From assembly GCA_009760855.2 (NCBI GenBank), contig WPIO01000086.1, positions 1 to 64,000 of the forward strand: DNA of 64,000 bases, read 5' to 3'. Each line of letters begins with the position of its first letter. The stretch's first letter is position 1. A program made the translations under genes and the position numbers. This DNA comes from Cristatella mucedo (lineage: Eukaryota; Bryozoa; Phylactolaemata; Cristatellidae). Positions 9,945-21,439 of the stretch are shown piece by piece. Under the pieces are notes generated by a model that was given only the letters and a program-made list of their open reading frames with translations, was not told where the DNA came from and searched no databases.

Positions 9945-10555
9945 GGTTGTTCCGAATAGACTGCACTTGGCAACCACATGGTGCAAAGACGGTATGGTGA
10001 TGTCAAATGTTCAGCTGTTCTTCTATAATTAAAAAAAAAAAAATATATATATATATATATATACATATATACAAATGCGTATCTTATTTTAAAGTGACCT
10101 TAATAAGCTAAATTTTAGTTACTGAAACGATGGTCTCAAAACGATGATGCAACTTAAACAAGAGAGGTTACTTTTTCTGATTGTCATTTACCAACGTAAA
10201 TCCATGGCAAAAAATAGCTCCCAAAAGCATTGGTCCGGAGAGTTCACGAAACGGCTTAGATGAACAGAGTGAGAATGAAAGAATGGTTTCAATAGTGTCC
10301 AGCTGCCAAACAGGCCGATGGCCTTACAAGAAAATTGTTATAACGTATGAACGGTCAGAACGGTGACAACATGAACATCCATGTATACACAATCTCTGGG
10401 AATAGTGATTAAGGCCCATGGAATAGGATATCTCTTTAAGGCTGACAATACTTAGTTTGATTTGTAATTCAAACCATCGGACTATGCTGCAGCACATTAA
10501 AGAGCTTTCTTCTTGTAATTGGTGATGCTGTTGTGCGAACATCAAGGCATGCTCA
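9945..10555. other. Unassigned, with A-rich/(AT)n stretch
   Basis: Contains an A run followed by (TA)n at 10,031-10,063. Short open frames at plus 10,181-10,366 and minus 10,324-10,545 show no family signature. Confidence 0.45.
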
Positions 10556-10559
10556 AAAT

Positions 10560-11108
10560 TTTTATTCAGAAGTCTGCTTCAACCGCTAGCCATCACGTCC
10601 GATGCCTATCCATGAATGAGGGCCGCCTCCCACAGTGGCTTGCAAAATAATTAACTAGCTTCTTAGTTCTGTCTAGGCTTGATAATTGCCATTCCCTATT
10701 GGCAGGGCTAACAAAAAAAGCGATTTTGCCATTTCAGCTGACTATGAATAAGGCTGCAGGGCTAGTCTTCAAGTCCCAGACGTTTGAGCACGTGTCTGCT
10801 TTGCTAAAAGAGCTAAGATGACTGCTGGTTGACTAACGGATTCAGAGCAAGCTTTATATGCTCACACACAAGGCCCACCATAGCTTAGCTCCTTCGTTTC
10901 TAGCTAAACTGTTTAATCAGCAACAACCTGTTCGTGCCCTCAGGATATGTGTGGACAGTAAATTAGCTGTCCCATTCCTCAGCTTAAAGACAATTGGCGA
11001 CAGAAGCTTTACCTGTGCAAGTCCTAGACTGTGGAACTCGCTTCAACAATTCTTATGCAACAACAACTACTGTCATACTGCCGACTATGGCTTTTCAGTC
11101 GTCTCGAG
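10560..11108 (+). mobile_element. LINE-B C-terminal fragment
   Basis: Translates to the C-terminal region of LINE-B: 'GLDNCHSLLAGLTKKAILPF'-like start, then (10,858 on) 'MLTHKAHHSLAPSFLAKLF', 'QQPVRALRI', '[20 protein letters not shown]'. The same order is found on the minus strand at 53.3 and 30.6 kb. The 3' UTR is replaced by a TA array. Confidence 0.85.
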
Positions 11109-11112
11109 CTGC

Positions 11113-11230
<118 letters not shown>

Positions 11231-12075
11231 AATGATGACAAAACTAAATTTTTAGTTATGGCCAAAACCAAGTGTGATGCAGAAATCGAAAAGGCTTAAA
11301 ATTGGCAGGGTCAGCATTTCTCCTGTTGCATCAGCTTGTAATATAGATCTCTCGTTAGACGTCTATAGTGGCTTCACAATCAAGTCTACCTACTTTCAGG
11401 GATATAACAATTCAAAACTTCGGGCTTGTTTAGATAAGGATACCATGTTAAACTGTACAGCTAGGCTTGTCTGTCGTGAGCGTCTCAGTTGTCGTCACAC
11501 CACACCAATTCTTGCCGACCTACCGTGCCTACAAGTCAGTAATGAATCGACTTCTAGGTTATGTGGCTCACTTTTAGGTCACTTCCTTCTTTGGCTCCAG
11601 CCTATCTCTCAGATCTACCCCCATCAAGCCAAGCATTGCACCACAAACTGCTCGGAATCCAACAGTCTACAAATAACCCGTAAAAACTACAAATTCTTTG
11701 GAGACCGTGCATTTACTATGTATGCTCCAAAAGCCTGGAACTACATCCCGACCTGCATCAGAACATCCCCTGAACTGACCACATTTAAAAAGAACTTAAA
11801 AAACACACCCATTTAGGACTGCACTTAGTTTGTCCCTGTGATTCTTCCTTCATGTGCATATGCATGGTGACACAGTGCATGCTTCCACTTACCACATTTG
11901 CATGCTGACCCTGTGCATTTCACCCCTAGCCTAGTTTTTCGTGTTGTTTCTTAAAAAATATATTACTCCCCATTCAACCGTGTTTCTATTTGCAGCAAAT
12001 GTGAATCACCTAATCAGGGATTAAGATCTCTGAGTTTGGTTTATGAAGTGCATTATTATTTATCGTATCGAAACC
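11231..12075 (+). mobile_element. LINE-A 3' half
   Basis: Begins in the post-YADD region ('[13 protein letters not shown]') and runs to the 3' tail near 12,060. The C-terminal domain is readable at 11,460-11,816 ('LADLPCLQVS', 'FGDRAFTMYAPKAWNYIPTC', 'LTTFKKNLK'). The UTR and '(att)' tail follow. One of the better preserved C-termini in the window. Confidence 0.88.
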
Positions 12076-12199
12076 TCCATCCAATTATAAGTTCTTCTAT
12101 TTTAGTTAGCAGTCACACCACTCTTAGTTAAGTAAAGCTGTATAATTGGAACACTGCGAAAAGATTAATCCCTTGGTGACCGTTCCTTTTATATTTCGA

Positions 12200-12292
12200 G
12201 TTTCCCTTTGCAGCAAATGTAAAGCCCCTGGAGAGATATTAAATTCTTCAAGGGCGCTTCATCAAGTGAGTTATTAATATTATTATTGTCAC
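12200..12292 (+). mobile_element. LINE-A solo 3' tail
   Basis: 'tttgcagcaaatgtaaagcccc' to 'agggcgcttcatcaagtg' then ATT repeats. No ORF portion. The following ~250 bases resemble 29,380-29,560 (dispersed repeat), e.g. 'cgactattttaatg' against 'cgtctactttaatg'. Confidence 0.75.
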
Positions 12293-12552
12293 ACTTGTAA
12301 AGTCAGGAAATCGCTCCAGACCAACTACTCCTTCCCGGAATCGACTATTTTAATGCAAAAAAGGAGACGCTTAGGGTGAACATGAGTTGATTTCCAGTTT
12401 AGCTAGTATTTGTTACCTGATAATAAACACTCGGAGTCTCCTATCTAAAGAGGACCTTAACGATAGCTATGCCACTAATACCAAGCCTAGAAGAAACCAA
12501 ATCTGGTTAGGAATTTGAAGGTTTCTGTTTGCTGAAAACGAGACCAGACAAT

Positions 12553-13420
12553 ATAATAATAGTAATAATAATGCACTCAATAAAGCGCCTTCAGAGAACT
12601 CAGTCTCTCTCTAATCGCTTTAAATTTGCTGCAAAGGGAAACACGATTGAATGGTGAGTAATATCATGCTTGGTAAACAAACGAAATGAATAACGTGGTT
12701 AAGGATGACATGCAAATGCTTTGCATGCAAATGTGGCTAGTGGCAGCATGCACAGTGTCAGCACGCTTAAGCACTTGATGGACGAATCACAGGAACCCAT
12801 TAAGTAGTATAATAAATAGGTGTGTTTTAAGTTTTTTTAATGCGGTCAGGTCCGGGGATGTTCTGAAGCAGGTCGGGAGAGAGTTCCAGGCTTTAGGAGC
12901 ATAAGAACTAAATGCGGGATCTCCAAGGGATTTGAGGTTTGTACGATGTATTTGTAGAAGATGTATTCCGAAAAGCGAGTGGTACGATTCTTTGCCTGAT
13001 GAGGGAGTATATCTGAGAGATAGGCTTGAGCCAAGGAATGACGTGACCTAAAAGCGAGCAAGGAAACACTGAAGTCAATCAGTCGCTTGACTGGTAGCTG
13101 GTGCAGGTTGGCGAGAACTGGTGTAATGGGCAACTGGCACGCTCAAGACTAACGAGCCTAGCTGTGGAGTTGTGCACGTGCTGCAATCGACTGATCCCAC
13201 ATGCTGTAGGCCAGAAAGCAGTGAGTTGCAGAAGTCGAGACGGGATGTCACGAATGCATGGACCAACTTGGACGTGGTATCCTTATTTAAAAAAGCCTGA
13301 ATTTTAGCAATGTTATGAAGCTGAAAATAGGCAGATTTGGCTGTGGAGCTGATATGGTCGTCTTACGAGATGTCGCTTTTAAACGTGACACGAATTTGTT
13401 CTTGTAACGAGAGGCTGCTT
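12553..13420 (-). mobile_element. LINE-A 3' end and C-terminal domain
   Basis: From the AAT tail at 12,553, through UTR, to ORF pieces 12,846-13,133 ('PVLANLHQLPVKRLIDFSV', 'YLSDILPHQAKNRTTRFSE') and 13,075-13,266 ('AFVTSRLDFCNSLLSGLQ'). Frameshifts separate them. 5'-truncated near 13,400. Confidence 0.87.
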
Positions 13421-13429
13421 TTTATTTTG

Positions 13430-14238
13430 ACACCTAGATTACTAGCTGATTCATCAGACTCAATTGATTTTCCATATGAGCAGAATATTGCCTATTTAAT
13501 GCTTATTCAACATTCAAAAATAATTCAAATGTACAGCTTATAGTTTCTTGCGAAGAAGACAAAGTCCCGAAGCTAAACTTTGACGAACAGCATATTCAGG
13601 CAAATACATGGCGGTACCTTACAGATATTATGGAGTCACATTACAAAGCTTTGCCTTTTCTTGAATTAGCTAGATATCTTATTCGCCTATGTCCGCCTGC
13701 CCTCATCGTTAGACTTTTTGTAGAATATCAAAAGTGTAATAGGATTTTGTATGTGAAAAAAGCAGGATATCGGTACCTGTCGCACGAAATAAACTCGGTT
13801 GAATGTGCTTTACGAGAGTAAGGATCAAACGACTGTAATCTTTAAACTGGGATATAAGCTGCCGATATAACATAACCTTCATGCTTCTCGTTGGAGGATC
13901 AGTGAATTCTCATGCTGAATAATCAACCAGTAGAGAGCCGGCTCTAATTATCTTGTTTAGACCTATGGCAAGCTGTACTGTATTTGGTATTCATATTATC
14001 GTGTCCAGCCTCTCAGTACGTCCCCCACAAGCCTCCTTGTGAATCTCAATAATGTAGTGGTCATCAAGACTGATAGTATTCCCGCAGCCCAATTTAGGGC
14101 TCGTCCTTCGAATTCTCGCTCCGTATGCTCCAAAAGCCTAGCAATGAGCGACCTTATATTTTAAAAAGATCGCGATCAGCTCTCCTTGAGTAAAATTAGG
14201 CTAAAATCCGTAAACTGGCCGGCGATTAAATAAGCGAC
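13430..14238. other. No recognisable gene
   Basis: Short open frames at plus 13,337-13,543 and 13,630-13,821 have no motif I recognise. A small LINE-A-like phrase ('tatgctccaaaagcctagca') occurs near 14,125, hinting at very old LINE remains. Confidence 0.4.
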
Positions 14239-14239
14239 C

Positions 14240-14342
14240 CGAGAAAAACATGATTAGGGCGACATGCACAGAGTCAGCATGCAAGTGTGATTCGTGGCGT
14301 CATGCACAGTGTCAATATACATAAATACTCAAATAATGAATC
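14240..14342 (-). mobile_element. LINE-A UTR fragment
   Basis: About 100 bases of LINE-A 3' UTR ('gggcgacatgcacagagtca', 'catgcacagtgtcaatatac') on the minus strand. It lacks both the tail and the ORF, and directly abuts the plus-strand copy at 14,343. Confidence 0.7.
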
Positions 14343-15915
14343 CAGCTGCTGCCTTGCATGTCTTTCATCATTAATGTGTTGGTAGCATGGCAGTCACTTC
14401 GCTTTCCAGCGCTTCTCTAGAAGGTGCATTCAGTCCAATACTCAAACAAGTAATACTAGGCCAAGACAACTAGACCATTTACAGCTCAGGTTCCAGCCAA
14501 CTGTTCATGTCATAGACTCTGGAAGGAGTCGTATCACACATGCTGAACTATTTATTGACAATTTAAACATTGCTAGTGAGTTCCAGTTTTGTTATGGAAT
14601 TAAACAGCCCACAGTCAGCATTGCTTCGTGTGAACAGCTAACTTAGAAATCGTTAATTGGGTAGAGTACCTGTGCTTGTTTGCCTCGATCTCTCGACAGC
14701 ATTAAATAATATCGATATCCAACTTCTCCTTGAGGAAATCTTATCTCGTCCGGCGTTTTTGGCCTAGCATTGCAATGCATTATGGTCTAATCTCATTGGG
14801 ACACTAAGAAGTATTCATATTAGTTGACAATGATTATTCAAGTAACCTCTGAAATATGGGTTCCTCAGGACTCCACGTTTGCTCCTGATCTTTTCACGGT
14901 TTATATTCGTCGTCAAGGAGATGTGATAGCCAAGCACAATCTCAGCTTTTAATTCTATGCATGTGTCAATCTAGTGTACTTTCGGTTTTATTCCTCCCTG
15001 GCCACAAGCTGGTCAAATTGTCTCACCTCCCTCGGTGCTATTGTTTATGACATCAGCACATGATGGCAGCAGATTTTCAAAAATTGAATGATAATAAAAC
15101 CCACTTTCTTGTAATTCATCTAGCAGTACCTATGATAAGCGCATGGATTAGATATGGGCAAACCCAGTGTGATTCTGAAATAGGAAATGCTAACGCTCAA
15201 AATTGGCTCTGCCAGCATATCTCCAGTTAAATCAGCTCGAAATCTAGGAGTCATATTCCAAAGCGACCTCTCGTTAGACGACCATATCAGCTCCACCCGA
15301 TTGCAGCTGGTGCAAAAACTCGGCAGCTAGGCTTGTCTCGTGAGCTTTGCAGTTGCCCACGTTACTCCACTTCTCGCCGACTGAACTGGCTTCAAGGTTT
15401 TGTCCCTCACTTTTAGGTCCCTTTATTCTATGGCTCCAGTCTATCTGTCAGATATACTACCCCATCAGGCTAAGCATCGTACCACCCGCTTTTCGGAATC
15501 CAACGCTATAGAAATACCTAATACAAACCTTAAATCCTTTGGAGACCGTGCATTTAGTTGATATGCTCCCAAAGCCTCGAACTCCCTCCCGACCTGCGTC
15601 AGAACATCCCCTGAACTGGCCACATTTAAAAGGAACCTAAAAACACACCTATTAAGGACAGCATTTAGTGGGTCCCTGTGATTCGCCCTGCACGTGCTTA
15701 TGTGTGCTGACACTGTGCATGCTGCCACTAACCACATTTGCAAGCTGACCCTGTGCATGTCACCCTTAACCATGTTATTCATTTTTTTTTATTTCAAGCA
15801 TGATTTTACTTACCATTCAATGGCATTTCACTTTACAGCAAATGTAAAGCGCATAGATAGAGAGATTAAGTTCTCTGACGGCGTTTTATCAAGTGAATTA
15901 TTATTATTATTATTA
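14343..15915 (+). mobile_element. LINE-A, RT to 3' tail
   Basis: Starts in the segment just upstream of the RT and proceeds through RT ('VCLDLSTALNNIDIQLLLEE'-like, 14,680), the post-YADD region (15,060-15,300), the C-terminal domain (15,310-15,650) and UTR, to the ATT tail at 15,897-15,915. Many frameshifts and internal deletions. The minus-strand open frame 15,465-15,782 is its antisense shadow. Confidence 0.85.
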
Positions 15916-16434
15916 TCATTACTACTAGAGATCAGGTTTCGTGTTAGTAAAATCAAATTTTAATCACCTAAAAAGAGATTGGGCTTTATCAAATGATTTA
16001 TTAATACTCCTAAGACCTCTCTAGCCAGCATAATTTCTTTTTGATCAATTGTTGTCTCAGCAGTAAAGCCAATTCTGTTGGTTACTACAAAATAGAAGTT
16101 GGATTTTGTCAACGTAAATGTCATTGTGAATTAAATGGTAGCTTTTCAATAGCTATCGATGAGAATAGAAAACACGGCAACAAACTGTGGACAAACCCTT
16201 TTGGGGCACTGTTCACTGCTCATATAGATGAAGTCCGAAACCCACACTCATTAATGTTAAGATGATTGAACAAGTGTTAATCCAACCGTGCTAATGCCCC
16301 ATATGATTGAGTGTAAGCTTTTTTCAAATGCAAAGTAGGAAATTTGATCAATATTAATATAGCAGCTGATGTACTCAATTCACATATGGCAGTTAGGTTC
16401 ATACCATCATCGTAGCATAAGCCATCTACGATTA

Positions 16435-16522
<88 letters not shown>

Positions 16523-16752
16523 CTGCTTTCACTCTATGGTTAGATCGGGGCGATGCTATTTTTTATATTTAGTACTTCGAACGTCTGCTACAAACTTCTG
16601 AATATATGAGAGCCTTCCTATCAATGATGTGTTTACTTTGTCAGTTATAGTATAGAGAGTTTCTGCTGAGCATAAGAGGTGTGGCGATTTTCGCAAGTCT
16701 GACTCCCTGCAGATACTCTGAAATCCTCGAACGAGCCACAGATCTCTCAACT
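15916..16752. repeat. Partial copy of the 3.8 kb unit, with (GA)n
   Basis: Aligns with 18,900-19,560 and 23,030-23,510: 'cctctctagccagcat', 'ttgttggttac', 'gggcactgttcactgctcat', 'agagagtttctgctgagc', 'gatactctgaaatcctc'. A pure (GA)n array of ~80 bases at 16,438-16,520 has expanded within it. It ends sharply at 16,752, the left breakpoint of the young duplication. Confidence 0.65.
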
Positions 16753-17585
16753 ACGTTAGATGACCACATCAGCTGTATAGTGAAATCTAACTACTTTTAG
16801 CTCCACAGCATTGCTCAAAATCGGGCTTGTTTAGAGAAGGATACCACGTCTAAGTTGGTGGATGCATTCGCGACAGCCCGACTGGACTTCTCTAACCCAC
16901 TGCATACTGTCCAACCGGCAAGTGCAATCAGGCGATTATAACTTGTGCAAAACTCTGCAACATGGCTTGTCTATCGTGAGCATAGCAGTTGCCACACGAC
17001 AGCACTTCTTGCCGCCCTGCACTTGATCCCAGTCAAGCTACGGATCGACATCAAGGTTTGGTCGCTCACTTTTAGGTCACTTCATTCTTTGGCTCCAGTC
17101 TATCACTCAGATCTACTCTCCCATCAGGTCAAGCTTCGTACAACCCGCTCTGCAAAATCCAACAGTTTATTATTAGTACTGAGTACCAGCCACAAATACT
17201 TAGGAGACCGTGCATTTAGTTCGCATGCTCACAAAGCCTGGAACTCACTCTCGGCTTGCTTCTGAACTTTCCCTGATGTGACCACGTTTAAAAGGAAGTA
17301 ACAAATACACCTATTTAGAGAAGTAACAAATACACCTATACAGCATTTACTGGGTCCCTGTGATTCGTCCTTGATGTGCTTATGGTTGCTGACACTGTGC
17401 ATGCGGCCACAAACCACGTTTGCACACAGACCCAGTGCAATTCACCCCTAATCCTGTAACTGATGTAGTTTTTTCCAGTCAAACACACCGTAAACTTGCT
17501 CTTCCCTTTGCAGCAAATGTAAAACGCCCAGACAGAGATTGAGTTCCCAGAGGGCGCCTTATCAAACGCATTAATAATATTACTA
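16753..17585 (+). mobile_element. LINE-A 3' half (in duplication copy 1)
   Basis: Starts at 'gttagatgaccacatcagct' in the post-RT region. The C-terminal domain is readable at 16,945-17,265 ('LLAALHLIPVKLRIDIKV', 'LGDRAFSSHAHKAWNSLSAC'), then a stop, UTR with a small internal duplication of 'agaagtaacaaatacaccta', and the tail at ~17,580. The matching copy at 33.9 kb is continuous with its RT, so this start is a breakpoint and not an ordinary 5' truncation. Confidence 0.88.
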
Positions 17586-20500
17586 CTATGAATGTTTACC
17601 GCAGAGTGCTCTTTTAATTTTTACAATCGTTTCCACTGGCACCAGGAACAGAAACTTATCCATGCAGCCAGTCTCAATGTGGAACTATAGCAAACCGACA
17701 CTACACATTTACATACGACTCGGATATATTCTGCCGTTAGTGGATCCTTTTGAGCTGCAGAAGTTTCACTCAGCAAGTTACTCCTCAAAAGCATCTTAAA
17801 TGTCTTTGGATAATAGTTTTTCTGTTAATTTGATTTAATTGTTTAGGCACTCACCCCGACTAAGGTGATGCTGAAATCGTGTTCTCAAACTGCGAGGCAT
17901 AGGTGAAGTGCCTGAATACATATGAAGCTATCTCGGGTTGCTATACACATGAATCACAAAAATATCTGCTACCTTGGATAAGGGCGTTCATTCATATTGA
18001 CAACCTGGTAAAATGTGTAAGCACGTGAAAGGCATTTCACATCTTGCCATGAAGTTATAATTAAACTAGAGGACACACTGTGCATACATTTATGGACACT
18101 AAACATGTGGCTGCAATCGGTTTCATGGTCGCAAAAAGGCAGTTCGAAGATTAAGTAAAAGATATTTATCACCGCGTTGCTAATACGTTCAAATAACCAG
18201 ATTGTAAAGAGTTCTAAATATAGAAACCGGGAACTTTTTTATTAGGCTTCCAAGCGAAGCGTCGGCACAAACGATGGAATTATAGAATCACCTTTAGTAA
18301 GCCAACGAGACCAAAAGACGTCAACACTGCCTCTGCATACCAGGAGCAAAAGACATTTTTTTGGGTTGCCAAATTCCTCCGAAAATCAAAGCCTTTGAAG
18401 AAATTATATTGGAAAACCGATATGGATGATACTCGTTGAGCTAATGTGTTTGGTGTTAGACAGTATATAGTGAAAAATTACACGCCTGTTGAAATGTAAA
18501 TGCTTATCTCTTCCGATTGCTGTCTCAGAGGCCGATGGCAGCATAAGCTAGGCATGATGCATATAACCTGCATGTTAGTTATGACCACGCCCACTAAGTT
18601 TGGCTTAGCTATTGTAGTTGAAATGCATTTCTCTGCTTCTGTTGTTGCTAAGATTAGTGAATTGTGATTCAACAAAGGAGAGGCACTCAGGAGCTGCCTC
18701 GGTGGCCGGGCTGCCAGCCTAGACGTAGATTGTTTGACGGCAACTAGCTGCTGTTTACGAGCTGGTTTGCTATTCCTAGCATTCCTAGCACTTCCATTTT
18801 CATCTTCGTTCATTTCAGCTAAAATCTTCCTAAAATCAACGAAGTAAGCCCGTGGAAAGAGATTGATTTCCCCTAGGGCTCTTCATCATATCTATTTCTG
18901 TTAAGACCTCTCCAGCAATCATTAGCATTGTTTAGTCTACTGATGTAGCAGCGATGAAGCGGATTCCAACGTTTACGACAGAAAATACGGTTAGACGTTG
19001 GTAACATAAATGTCATAGCACATGCAATTGAAGCATGCCAAATATCCAAAGGCTTCAGCGAGGATGGAAAAAGGGCAAACGACTACGGACGAAGCCACTC
19101 GTGCCACTGTTCAGTACTTTTATGGATGAAGTCTAACCCTAGCAATTATAAAATTTAACGCCTTAGAACCAGTTTCATTTAAAGTATGCACATGCCTCAT
19201 CTGATTGACTGTAAGATGTTTTCAAACGGCTAAGCAAGAAAACATTTTTGACGTGTGGTAAACCGAGGGAATTATGCAATTTACTTATGGTAGTTACGTT
19301 CGCATCGTAGTCGTAGTGTAAGCTGTCATTGGTTAGACGAGGGAGAGCCTTAATGTTGGGATATTTCTGTGGAGTTTCAACGTTTTTAACCTAACCATGC
19401 TATATTTAAGAACTAGTTCTTTGAACACTGTCTACTTCCGAACGGATGAGAGCATATCTATAGATGATATGTTAAGTTCATCCGTTATAGTATAGAGAGT
19501 TTCAGCTAAGCCTTAGAGGCATGGCCCGTTTCGAAAGTATCAATCCGAGCCAATTCATTGAAAATCTTGACTGATCTAACTGTTTGCTGCGGCTTATTCA
19601 AAGTAAGCGATGCAATCAGAAAACCTTGAAATAACCAGCTGAATCCCTAAAATTTCAGTACCAGCATGTTCCAAGTTTTCAATGTCAAACTGTGCTCTAC
19701 TGAACCTTACTGGGCTCAGGATTATTAGACTCTAACTTTAGGCTCTCACACCAAAAAGGTCTTGGATTTTTTTCCTGCAATCCGAGATACTTAATTCTCC
19801 GCCGAGGGTTGAATGCTTCCTTAACTCGGGTTCCGTTATGTAAATACTACTGCTTGATTGGGTAGCATTTGATGTTCATTTTGAAGAGGTCGTTCGCAGC
19901 CACTTTAGTAAATGAAGCATGTACGCTAAACAAGCTGACTTGCTCCCGGCGACTCATAGCATTTCTGCAGCAACAACTACGGGAATATTTTAAAAAGTCA
20001 CAGAGCTACAATAAACCTATTGTTAAATTTCACGAACGGATCGGACTTGTGCTCAAATCTTAAGCTTCGAAACTGAGAACGTTATATGTCAAACGAGATT
20101 GGCTGATATCGTTTAATGTACAAGCAGTTTGCGAAAGACCTTTGTGAATGCCATCAGTAACGTGGCGAGATAGACACTACTATGTTCACAGTAAAAACGA
20201 AACTGATGCATTACTTTTTTGAATATATTGACGCTATTTAATTTTCATGGGATCATTACTAAAAGGTATTGCTTCAAATACTCTTTCAATTCCATTGCTA
20301 CGTTCACAACCTTTACGAGACCAACTTGTGCAGATTCTATGGTGTTAAAGCGAGGCGACGAAAAGTAAACTTTAAACCCCTCTAGTAGCCGGATACCTTC
20401 AAAACGAAATGTATTCGTACAATTCAAAGGCACCAACAATAGCACAAAAGAAAGTTAACGGACGCTGCTTTTTGCACCTCTGAATTTACGTTACTTGTGC

Positions 20501-21430
20501 ATTTGAGTCTCCTAACCCGCCCATCTAAGGCGAACAAGTTTGCTTCCGTTAGTAGTTTTCAAAAGTGGTTTAATCCAGTTGGACTCATAAAGCAGATTTC
20601 CTAGAGTGCTATGCGTACCAAATTTGTACTTCGTGAGCCATATGCACAGCAACTACTTTGATAAATACTTAGGACTCCGTAAATGCTCGTACATGAAGGC
20701 AGTCCCAGACGGGTGGATAATCAGTGAACTGGCGGCTAGCCAAAGCCCTGCTTTGTGACTCGATTTTCTACGTAACTTACAGTCGTTTTACGTTTGAAAA
20801 TAGGGTGGTCTTAGCTCTGCTTGGCGAGAAAAGATTTTGTGCTGGCCAGCGCCTGTATTAAGCATGAAATACTCGTGGTCAATTCGGCACTCTGCGACTT
20901 GTTTCTTTATAGGACAATTTCTCAGTTTTACGCCTAGAATACAGGTAGACAACGATCTGCCTTGTGACCTCAAACTCTTTTTAAGGAAGGCGCCGTCCCT
21001 TCTGTGCTAAAAATGCGGTCCGGTTCGCGTTGAGTTGGGGAGAAATCTCTACATTGTTGCAATACGATTGGTATATTGTTGTCAATCGTTAGACTATCTG
21101 TAATGTGAGAGTAATAAATCGAAATAGCATTTAAAGTAGTAAAGCGAAAACATAGCTATGCCTATGGTGACGAGCCCGCAAATTGCTGGTAAGCATTCGA
21201 TATATATTGCAGGAAACACATCCGACTTTTTGTACTTAGAATAGTGCAACTACCTTCGTTGTTTGAATCTCGTCTAGTCCGTCTAGCCATTTCCTTTTCT
21301 CTACTTCACAGCATTCTGTCACGCACTTAATTGAACTAGCCACTACGTTATCTTCATTATACACTGAGAGCTGTACTCGTCCTAATCATAGGATACAACC
21401 AAATAACTGTTACTCGTGCCATCAGACTTG
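17586..21430. repeat. 3.8 kb unit, tandem copy X
   Basis: First of two diverged head-to-tail copies. Landmarks and their partners in copy Y: 17,714/21,468 ('tattctg.c.ttagt'), 18,351/21,977 ('gggttgcc.aattcctccgaaaatc'), 19,120/23,255 ('gatgaagtc'), 19,640/23,580 ('aatttcagta'), 20,480/24,090 and 21,370/24,950 ('ataggataca'/'ataagatact'). The spacing drifts between ~3.6 and 4.1 kb because of indels. It carries no long conserved ORF, so it may be a non-autonomous element or anciently duplicated non-coding DNA. Confidence 0.7.
18478..18813 (-). CDS. Unidentified 111-residue ORF in duplicated segment
   Basis: Begins with ATG and an acidic/basic stretch ('MNEDENGSARNARNSKPARK'), then a Ser/Thr/Pro-rich middle and a hydrophobic C-terminus. 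No family recognised. In the duplicate at 35,644 onward the first part is lost to a one-base deletion ('ccattttatcttcg' against 'ccattttcatcttcg'), leaving a shorter frame. That argues against strong selection on the whole ORF, although copy 1 alone could be functional. Confidence 0.2.
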   Translation of the reverse strand: MNEDENGSARNARNSKPARKQQLVAVKQSTSRLAARPPRQLLSASPLLNHNSLILATTEAEKCISTTIAKPNLVGVVITNMQVICIMPSLCCHRPLRQQSEEISIYISTGV

Positions 21431-21439
21431 CAAACTAAA

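Larger units (their letters stand above)
16753..19103. repeat. Young ~2.35 kb duplication, copy 1
   Basis: Nearly identical to 33,918-36,263 at an offset of about 17,164 bases. Only scattered single-base changes and very short indels were seen ('gcaaaatcc'/'gaaaaatcc', 'tacaatcg'/'tacaattg', a poly-A difference near 18,470/35,630). It contains a LINE-A 3' half and the left-hand modules of the 3.8 kb unit. Its left edge cuts into another repeat. Its right edge is continuous with the 3.8 kb unit. Confidence 0.9.

Noticed and set aside
15465-15782. 105-codon minus frame with a similar plus-strand relative at 63,099-63,362
   Set aside because: Both are antisense to the LINE-A C-terminus and UTR; the recurring 'VSAHISTCRANHRDPLNAVL'-type text comes from the repeat, not from a conserved gene.
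16369-16572. 'RERERERE' frame
   Set aside because: Translation of (GA)n inside the large repeat.
17229-18172. Identical ORF pairs at 17.2/34.4 and 18.0/35.1 kb taken as conservation
   Set aside because: They are identical because the DNA was duplicated recently; this carries no evidence of selection.
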